A stretch of 10,540 bases of DNA from Spirochaetaceae bacterium (lineage in GTDB: Bacteria; Spirochaetota; Spirochaetia; DSM-2461). The DNA lies in NCBI GenBank assembly GCA_016342385.1, contig JAEINM010000108.1, forward strand, positions 1 through 10,540. Reading direction: 5' to 3'. The notes under the pieces were generated by a model. That model made no database searches, was not told the DNA's origin, and saw nothing but the letters and a program-made list of their open reading frames with translations. Shown here one piece after another: positions 5,248 to 10,540 of this stretch (position 1 is its first letter; every line of letters starts with the position of its first letter). Both the position numbers and the translations under genes were made by a program.

Positions 5248-6804
5248 TTAGCGGTTCTTATATTTTTCGCACTGAATGCCGTATTTTTCCACCCTCAGAC
5301 CCATAATCCTTTCGGATATTCCCAGAGATCTTGCTGCTGAAGCCCTATTGCCTCTGGCTGATTTTAGAGCATCTTTTATCAATTCTCTCTCTAGTGATTC
5401 CAATGCTTCTTCCAGTGTGGAATGCAGAGATGTATCAGAACTTTCTGCAGACTGTAGAGAGGGGGGCAGGTGATAGGCGTGGATGACATCATCAGTACTG
5501 AGGAGAGCCGCTCTCTCAATGACATTTTCCAGTTCCCTTACATTTCCCGGCCAGTGATAACTCTGGAAGAGGTCAATGGCCGTACTGGATATCCTCTTTA
5601 TGTTTTTGCCGTTCTTGCTGCCATATTTCTCTACAAAGTAATCGGCCAGAAGGAGGATATCTGTTTGTCTTTGACGGAGAGGCGGCAGATGAATGGGGAA
5701 GACGTTCAGTCTGTAATAGAGATCCTCCCGGAAAGTCCCCTTTTTTATTTCCTCTTCCAGATTCCTGTTTGTGGCCGTAATAACACGGACATTGATCTTG
5801 ATGGTATTCATAGATCCCACACGTTCTATTTCTCTCTCCTGAAGAACCCGTAGTAATTTTATCTGAGTCATCTGGGAGAGTTCTCCGATCTCGTCGAGAA
5901 ATATGGTGCCACCGTCGGCCATCTCAAAACGGCCTTTTCTCGTTGCTACAGCTCCTGTAAAAGAGCCCTTTTCATGACCGAAGAGTTCACTTTCTATCAC
6001 ACTTTCCGGTAAGGCGGCACAATTTACCCTGATAAATGGCTTTGTCGCCCTTAAACTGTTGTAGTGTATCGCATGGGCCACCAGCTCTTTTCCTGTACCG
6101 CTTTCTCCCCGGATCAGAACTGTGGCATCACTTTTTGTAACCTGATTGATCAGAGAGAAAACCTCCTGCATATTCTGGGAGTTTCCTATCATATTGTCGG
6201 GCCTGAATTTCTCTTTCAGCTGCTGCTGAAGCCGGTTGTTTTCAAGAGTTAAAAGTCTTTTCTCTTCACTGGCTCTCTTTCTCAATTCAGCGGCGCGGGC
6301 TATTAAAGAGGCAATTATTGTGAGAATCCGTAAATCGTCATCGAGATCTGAATTATCTGTGAAAATTCTTCCGGCACCCAGTGTTCCCAGGCATTTTACT
6401 CCCTGTTTTACCGGGACGCAGATATAGGAACGGTCTTCTTTTTTCCTGCCGACCTGATCCATTTTATCCATATAATCATTATTTTTGTTAATATGGGGAA
6501 TCATTATCGGTTCGCCTGATTCAACAACTTTTCCTGTGATTCCTTCACCCAGCTTATAAACAGCCTGTTTCGTCGCTTTTTCCGGTATTCCCAGAGAAGA
6601 TTCAACAGTAATTTCACCAGTGTTCTCATCGATAAGTGTCAATACAATTGTATCAAAACTTGTACTGTCTGAAATAGTCTGTAATATGGGAGTGATGACT
6701 TCTTTTAAGTCCATGCTTTTGTCCAGAAGCTGACTGACTTCAAAGAGCAGAGTCATGTTCTGTATCTGTTTTCTGTAGTGAATTGAATCCTGTGGAATGT
6801 TCAT
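5248..6804 (-). CDS. Sigma-54-dependent transcriptional activator, NifA-like (GAF-AAA+-HTH)
   Basis: This 518-residue protein has NifA-type architecture: a GAF sensor domain at about 25-170, a charged helical linker at 175-200, a sigma-54-interacting AAA+ domain at about 203-435, and a C-terminal Fis-type helix-turn-helix at about 485-508 (RASAARSLGISERIMGLRVEKYGI). Walker A is GESGTGKE at 233-240, Walker B is GTIFLDE at 299-305, and arginine-finger region FREDLYYRLN is at 358-367. The sigma-54 contact loop is GSFTGA at 280-285, where GAFTGA is commonest. The linker before the HTH has no cysteines, so it is not the oxygen-sensitive Cys-motif class of NifA. It is encoded directly upstream of amtB-PII and glnN, which have sigma-54-type promoters. 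A copy of the shared operator lies 13 bp before its start. No clear Shine-Dalgarno precedes the ATG at 6804, although an in-frame stop just upstream limits extension. Its natural targets here are amtB and glnN; control of nif genes elsewhere cannot be excluded. Confidence 0.93.
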   Translation of the reverse strand: MNIPQDSIHYRKQIQNMTLLFEVSQLLDKSMDLKEVITPILQTISDSTSFDTIVLTLIDENTGEITVESSLGIPEKATKQAVYKLGEGITGKVVESGEPIMIPHINKNNDYMDKMDQVGRKKEDRSYICVPVKQGVKCLGTLGAGRIFTDNSDLDDDLRILTIIASLIARAAELRKRASEEKRLLTLENNRLQQQLKEKFRPDNMIGNSQNMQEVFSLINQVTKSDATVLIRGESGTGKELVAHAIHYNSLRATKPFIRVNCAALPESVIESELFGHEKGSFTGAVATRKGRFEMADGGTIFLDEIGELSQMTQIKLLRVLQEREIERVGSMNTIKINVRVITATNRNLEEEIKKGTFREDLYYRLNVFPIHLPPLRQRQTDILLLADYFVEKYGSKNGKNIKRISSTAIDLFQSYHWPGNVRELENVIERAALLSTDDVIHAYHLPPSLQSAESSDTSLHSTLEEALESLERELIKDALKSARGNRASAARSLGISERIMGLRVEKYGIQCEKYKNR

Positions 6805-6816
6805 ATGCTATCATCA

Positions 6817-6831
6817 TACAGGAATGTAGGA
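6817..6831 (+). promoter_or_regulatory. Shared nitrogen operator, site E (activator leader)
   Basis: TACAGGAATGTAGGA fits the 15-bp consensus perfectly. It lies 12 bp upstream of the activator's ATG, too close to act as an upstream enhancer for this gene, so occupancy would more likely repress it. That suggests negative autoregulation. Confidence 0.6.
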
Positions 6832-6863
6832 TTTATGGCGATATTAAAAGGAGGTCTTTTTTA

Positions 6864-7604
6864 TTAATTCCACTCAATCAGACAGTTGAATATCTCTTTG
6901 GAATCATTTTTCCGTACAGTCTTAAGAAAATCGCAATTCTCTCTGTCTGTCAAAACCGATCGGCTGATTACCAGCTCATCCATAAAATAGGTTTCCCCTT
7001 TGTAGGCAATAGTAAGATTTTTGATTTTTTTCTCTTCATGTTCATTCTGATCATAGCAGTCGAGAATAAATTCCAGGTAGCGGGAATTGTTTACATGCTT
7101 ATTGATATCAATATCGGAATATAAGATTTTTCGCCTGTATTCCTGTGTTTTAATTAAGGGGAAATTGAATTTTCCGGGATATTCCTCAATGGCATGTTCA
7201 TCGGGAAAAGAGGGCAGTTTAAGATCTTTCTTTATCAGATCTGTTATTCTTTTTGTCTGTGCATCGAGAAGAAGCCAGGCGGTTGTAGCTTTAATTATCT
7301 CTTGATCATTTTCATCTGATATGATGAAATCTCTCATATAAAAAAGCCTCTCTTTTCCTTTCGCCCAGGTTTTTATTTTCAATGTTTCACCATAAGAAGG
7401 AAGGCTTTGAATCTCTACTTTGGCCCAGGATAGGATCCAGAATATTTTATTTTCCTGTAATGCCTTATAACCGACACCCAGGGCGTCAGCATGAAATGAC
7501 GCAATGTCCTGCATATAATTGAAAATAGAACTTATTTTCAGTTTGTTGTGGAGATCGGCATCGAAGGACTCCACTCTTCTTGTTGTTTCAATCTTCAGGT
7601 CCAT
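6864..7604 (-). CDS. Acyl-ACP thioesterase family protein
   Basis: This 246-residue protein fits the bacterial/plant Fat-type acyl-ACP thioesterase family: two hot-dog folds that hydrolyse acyl-ACP to release free fatty acid in the cytoplasm. The N-terminal hot-dog covers about 1-130, with FNYMQDIASFHADALG at 28-43, a typical family opening. The second carries DIDINKHVNNSRY at 164-176, the D-x-N-x-H segment that holds the catalytic Asn and His. The length is normal for bacterial members. Its ATG at 7604 overlaps the nitroreductase end by 17 bp, with GGAG just ahead, so the two are probably translationally coupled. I infer a lipid or fatty-acid turnover role; acyl-chain preference cannot be read from sequence. 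It is not obviously connected to the nitrogen genes downstream. Confidence 0.9.
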   Translation of the reverse strand: MDLKIETTRRVESFDADLHNKLKISSIFNYMQDIASFHADALGVGYKALQENKIFWILSWAKVEIQSLPSYGETLKIKTWAKGKERLFYMRDFIISDENDQEIIKATTAWLLLDAQTKRITDLIKKDLKLPSFPDEHAIEEYPGKFNFPLIKTQEYRRKILYSDIDINKHVNNSRYLEFILDCYDQNEHEEKKIKNLTIAYKGETYFMDELVISRSVLTDRENCDFLKTVRKNDSKEIFNCLIEWN

Positions 7605-8385
7605 TCTCTCTCCAGTTTTTTAAGGCAATTCTGACAGATCTGTTCATTTCCCTCATGAAATCAGAGGAGTGCTTTTTTAAATAGAAATGCTGGCCGATAT
7701 TTTTTGCATTTTCAGCGAATTCACCCCGGGGGAAATAGCGATTTTCTACCGTTTTGTACATATTGTTAAAGTCCCGGGAATTCAATCTCTTATATCTGTT
7801 TTTATAGTGAATGAATTCCTGAGGGTATCTCGGTGCCGGTTTGTTTGTCTGATAATTTTTTCCGGGGTATCCGAAGCACAAAAGTGTAATGGGTAGCACA
7901 TAGTCGGGAAGATCAAACATCTCTCTATGAAATTCATAATTCTCAAGAATATCTCCGATATAGCAGGAGCCTATTCCCATGGATTCCGCTGCGATCACTG
8001 CATTTTGAGCGGCAATCAGGGCATCACAGCAGGCCAGCATCAAGTCTCCCTCTTCGGGAGGTCTCGGATCAGGGACTTCTGAGACTGTAAAAAAGTCATT
8101 CCATCTCTGATAATCAGCCAGGAATAGAAGCACGAAGGGAGCTTTGGCGATAAAGGGCTGATTATCACAACTCACGGCCAGCTGATCTTTTAATTTCTGG
8201 TCTTCCACTTCGATGATCGTATAGAGCATCATATTGCCCGCAGTAGGAGCCCTCATGGCCGAGTGGATTATTTTATCTTTGAAATCTCTGGAAATCTCTT
8301 TATCTAAATAGGATCTGACAGATTTTCTGTTATGTATCAGCCTCAGCGTTTCATTCATTGTTCTATATACGGTCTTCTCTGCCAT
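7588..8385 (-). CDS. Nitroreductase family oxidoreductase
   Basis: This FMN-dependent NAD(P)H oxidoreductase of the nitroreductase superfamily is about 265 residues from the ATG chosen. The FMN phosphate-binding motif is RKSVRSY about 20 residues in, followed by SAMRAPTAGNMMLYTIIEV and later AAQNAVIAAESMGIGSCYIGD and LPITLLCFGYPG. The C-terminal ~70 residues are charged and not typical of the minimal family, resembling the longer NfsA-like branch. The start is uncertain: GTG at 8394, ATG at 8385 and ATG at 8358 are all open and none has a clear Shine-Dalgarno. The 8358 ATG (MNETLRLIHNRKSVRSY) gives the most family-like N-terminus. The gene ends inside the thioesterase gene. The physiological substrate is unknown. 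Confidence 0.9.
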   Translation of the reverse strand: MAEKTVYRTMNETLRLIHNRKSVRSYLDKEISRDFKDKIIHSAMRAPTAGNMMLYTIIEVEDQKLKDQLAVSCDNQPFIAKAPFVLLFLADYQRWNDFFTVSEVPDPRPPEEGDLMLACCDALIAAQNAVIAAESMGIGSCYIGDILENYEFHREMFDLPDYVLPITLLCFGYPGKNYQTNKPAPRYPQEFIHYKNRYKRLNSRDFNNMYKTVENRYFPRGEFAENAKNIGQHFYLKKHSSDFMREMNRSVRIALKNWRENGPED

Positions 8386-8412
8386 AAAAGACACTTATTT
8401 TTGATCTGTCAA
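8384..8412 (-). promoter_or_regulatory. Possible promoter at the nitroreductase start
   Basis: A perfect TTGACA at 8412-8407 is followed, after 17 bp, by TTTTAT (4 of 6 matches to TATAAT). A transcript from here would begin inside the longest reading frame and would favour the ATG at 8358 as the start. The weak -10 keeps confidence low. Confidence 0.3.
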
Positions 8413-8420
8413 TAACCATT

Positions 8421-9704
8421 TTAATTATCAAAGTCCATAGGAGTCTCCGGATGTACGGGTTTAACTGAAGTTTCATGGATTTTCCTCTTGGGACCGGGTT
8501 CTTTTTTTATAACGGTTTCTCTTTGAAGGATTGCCAGACGGCCCACTTTTTCAATTGACTGTTCCATCTCTTTTTTAATATGAGAGAGAATTTTTATTCC
8601 TTCACTTATTGTTTTTATGTCTTTGCTCCTGTCTATGGTTCTGATCTGCTGTATATTCATCTGATCAGGTTTTTTCATATTGGATAGGGTACTTAAAAGT
8701 TCTGTTATGGTGTGAAAAGCCTTATGTATCTCTCTAGCATCATGTAATAACTCGGGATAAGAATTCAGCTCCTGTTCTTCGCTTTGTATATTTTCATTGA
8801 TAAGATCGGTGACTGAATAGAGAGCTTTATTAATATTCTCTGCATGTTCCGCTGTCGAATCAGCTAAGACTCCCACTTCCTCAGCGACCACAGCAAATCC
8901 CTTGCCCGCTTCGCCGGCATGGGCACTTTCTATGGCTGCATTGAGAGATAATATTGATGCTTTTTCCGCCACATCATTAATAATGTCAGTCACTTCCCGG
9001 ATATTATCTATACCTTTAAAAATGACAGAGAGTTGTTCATCACTATTATCCGCTTTATCAGATAGGGAAGAAATTTTTTCAATCAGTAATTCAGATCTGT
9101 TTATTTCTCTATTGCTGATAGCTTTTGTCTCTTCGATTGATTGATTGATGGCATCAGAATTTTCTTCGTTGCCTGCATAAGTGCCGAAGAGGCTATCAAT
9201 TGATTTTTCCTCTTTGTCCAATGATTCGAGTAATATTTTGAAATCCGATAAAAGCCCCTCTAGGACATCATTGTATTCTGCAATAGGGTTTTTAATATCA
9301 ATGACTTGCCTATTGAGGGAATTTTGAATATTTTCAAATAATTTCCTGTAGTTTTCTACTTCCCCGGCGAGTTTTTCTTTTTCATCGAACATTGTATCAG
9401 ACTGTTTTACAGAATCCTCTAATTGTTCTATCAGATTGAAAATTTTATGGTTGATGATATTTTTTTCTTTACTCTGCAACACTGAGAAATCACGTTCATT
9501 GCCCTGTGAGAGAATATCACTGGTTTCTGCAAGTATTTTTTTAAACCTGATGGACTCCAGTGCCTGTAATACGCTCAGGATCAGAAGAAACAATCCATCT
9601 GCTATAACGATAATATTGCTCCATGGTATTAGGACAAATCGGGTTGCTATGAGAATGATGATGAGAAATAGGGAGATGAGGAAAGATTTCGGAATGGTTT
9701 TCAT
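8421..9704 (-). CDS. MCP-like membrane signalling protein without an extracytoplasmic sensor domain
   Basis: About 427 residues. Two adjacent hydrophobic segments (about 7-28 and 32-50) form a membrane hairpin with almost no loop outside, followed by a long helical, charged cytoplasmic region. At about 245-290 lies a chemoreceptor signalling tip: LSLNAAIESAHAGEAGKGFAVVAEEVGVLADSTAEHA. This region normally docks CheA and CheW. There is no HAMP and no ligand-binding domain that I can recognise, and the tail after about 345 is not typical MCP; it ends with a basic, proline-rich stretch. It may sense membrane state or an intracellular signal, or act as an accessory protein in receptor arrays. The frame opens at an ATG at 9716, but AGG precedes the ATG at 9704 and a TATAAT sits only 8 bp before the former, so 9704 is preferred. 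Confidence 0.8.
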   Translation of the reverse strand: MKTIPKSFLISLFLIIILIATRFVLIPWSNIIVIADGLFLLILSVLQALESIRFKKILAETSDILSQGNERDFSVLQSKEKNIINHKIFNLIEQLEDSVKQSDTMFDEKEKLAGEVENYRKLFENIQNSLNRQVIDIKNPIAEYNDVLEGLLSDFKILLESLDKEEKSIDSLFGTYAGNEENSDAINQSIEETKAISNREINRSELLIEKISSLSDKADNSDEQLSVIFKGIDNIREVTDIINDVAEKASILSLNAAIESAHAGEAGKGFAVVAEEVGVLADSTAEHAENINKALYSVTDLINENIQSEEQELNSYPELLHDAREIHKAFHTITELLSTLSNMKKPDQMNIQQIRTIDRSKDIKTISEGIKILSHIKKEMEQSIEKVGRLAILQRETVIKKEPGPKRKIHETSVKPVHPETPMDFDN

Positions 9705-9724
9705 TTTGCCTGTCATGCTACAAT

Positions 9725-9749
9725 ATTATATGAAAGTTGAACAATTATA
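9725..9749 (-). promoter_or_regulatory. Possible promoter -10 elements of the MCP-like gene
   Basis: Two perfect TATAAT hexamers lie on the minus strand at 9730-9725 and 9749-9744. Neither has a convincing -35 at 16-18 bp. The region is AT-rich, so chance occurrence is possible. Confidence 0.3.
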
Positions 9750-9770
9750 AACTGTTATTTTTTATTACCC

Positions 9771-9846
9771 GTAAATATTATGGGTAGAAGGGGATATTTG
9801 TGCTTTTTTTCTCAGACCGTTCGGTTATATGAAGTCTTCTGCCCAT
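9771..9846 (-). other. Possible 22-residue ORF with strong ribosome binding site
   Basis: The minus strand has GAGGAG six bases before ATG (9846), then MGRRLHITERSEKKSTNIPFYP and a stop at 9780-9778. It begins 15 bp after the acetyltransferase stop codon. The stop overlaps a near-palindrome, ACCCATAA and TTACGGGT with one mismatch. I recognise no family. The Shine-Dalgarno is better than those of several real genes here, but the ORF is short enough to be chance. Confidence 0.25.
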
Positions 9847-9860
9847 TCTGATCTCCTCTA

Positions 9861-10424
9861 TTAATTAAACTCAATCCAGTACTGTCTTGTTTTCACACCA
9901 TCATAGACAGGTTTTTTGTATAAGATCCCATGATTTTTTTCAATTATAATGGCAGAGGCAATGTTGTCATCGTTGCAGGTTATAAGAACTTCGTCGTATC
10001 CGATTAACTGCAGCTTGTTGAGTAGCATTCTCAACATTAGTGAAGCGTATCCCTTATGCCTCTCTGATGGTCGGACACCGAATCCAATATGTCCGCCATT
10101 CTCAAGAAGACTGTCGTTGAGTTCATGGCGATGGTGGATGGCTCCAAGAACTCTGTTTTCCCTTCCCATAAGAAAATAGAGTGTACATGGGACTAATCCT
10201 TTTTCAAACATAATTTCTGTCTGTTCCCGTTTCCATTTTTTTAATAACTCGGGAAATGACAGACCTCCTCTGCATGATGCCTGAGGAGTAATCTCTTCTC
10301 CTGAATTTTCCCATTCTCTTATATAATCGATATAGGATTGTTTCAGAACCTCATAAGATTTTATTAATCGGACCCGGTTTGCTTTTTTTATATCCTTATC
10401 ATCAGTCTTTATTTTCTGCTGCAT
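9861..10424 (-). CDS. GNAT family N-acetyltransferase
   Basis: This 187-residue protein belongs to the GNAT superfamily, which transfers an acetyl group from acetyl-CoA to an amine. The acetyl-CoA-binding motif A is clear at about 112-127 (HIGFGVRPSERHKGYA), preceded by the strand VLGAIHHRHELND at 92-104 and followed by EVLITCNDDNIASAIIIEKN at 145-164, the usual late motif where substrate meets cofactor. The N-terminal ~50 residues are charged and helical. The ATG at 10424 has GAGAG about six bases upstream. Substrate cannot be inferred; related proteins are often annotated only as predicted acetyltransferases. It may share a transcript with the short ORF that follows. Confidence 0.88.
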   Translation of the reverse strand: MQQKIKTDDKDIKKANRVRLIKSYEVLKQSYIDYIREWENSGEEITPQASCRGGLSFPELLKKWKREQTEIMFEKGLVPCTLYFLMGRENRVLGAIHHRHELNDSLLENGGHIGFGVRPSERHKGYASLMLRMLLNKLQLIGYDEVLITCNDDNIASAIIIEKNHGILYKKPVYDGVKTRQYWIEFN

Positions 10425-10494
10425 AGTTCTCTCAATATCCTTTCAATATTCAACTGTTAAGAATATAACTCAGACCTATGACAAAACCATATTG

Positions 10495-10518
10495 TTTTTA
10501 TTTTATGAAAAATAAAAA
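10495..10518. repeat. AT-only inverted repeat at the right edge
   Basis: TTTTTATTTT at 10495-10504 and AAAATAAAAA at 10509-10518 are perfect 10-bp complements around ATGA. It could be the weak terminator of a gene beyond the window or part of an AT-rich promoter region for the acetyltransferase gene. Confidence 0.4.
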
Positions 10519-10540
10519 TTTATGGATCGGAAGGATAAAA

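Noticed and set aside
6844..6862. AAAAG/CTTTT inverted repeat after the thioesterase gene
   Set aside because: Five AT-rich pairs with no U tract on the minus strand; the apparent T run is on the plus strand, which has no gene.

Overview
This is a bacterial chromosome window of moderate-to-low GC in which every credible gene lies on the minus strand. Reading therefore runs from the right edge to the left. The gene set suggests a spirochaete or a similar anaerobe: type III glutamine synthetase, a NifA-like sigma-54 activator, an MCP-like protein with a helical tip reading ESAHAGEAGKGFAVVAEE, NrdR, and a bacterial acyl-ACP thioesterase. That placement is an inference from protein flavour, not a proof. 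I see no mobile elements, tRNA, rRNA or CRISPR.

Layout from right to left: a GNAT acetyltransferase (10424-9861); a short gap with a possible 22-residue ORF; a membrane MCP-like signalling protein without an outer sensor domain (about 9704-8421); a nitroreductase (about 8385-7588) overlapping an acyl-ACP thioesterase (7604-6864); a GAF-AAA+-HTH NifA-like activator (6804-5248); the ammonium transporter amtB (4932-3622) followed by a PII gene (3542-3201); type III glutamine synthetase glnN (2901-772) ending in a strong GC-rich hairpin; and the first 141 codons of nrdR (424-1, cut by the window edge), whose promoter region carries NrdR-box-like sequence.

The centre, about 0.75-6.85 kb, looks like one nitrogen-assimilation regulon. 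AmtB takes up ammonium, PII gates it, GlnN fixes ammonium into glutamine, and the sigma-54 activator next door is the obvious controller. Non-coding DNA supports this. glnN has a near-consensus -24/-12 promoter, and amtB has a similar element with spacing one base short. A 15-bp motif, TACANNAATGTAKGA, occurs six times and only near these genes: three copies between the PII gene and glnN, two upstream of amtB, and one just before the activator's own start codon. Two pairs are arranged in tandem exactly 30 bp apart. I propose these as binding sites of the activator. No nif structural genes are visible, so the protein may be a NifA-family regulator dedicated to ammonium assimilation. The PII protein lacks Tyr-51 of the T-loop, so control by uridylylation at that site is not possible.
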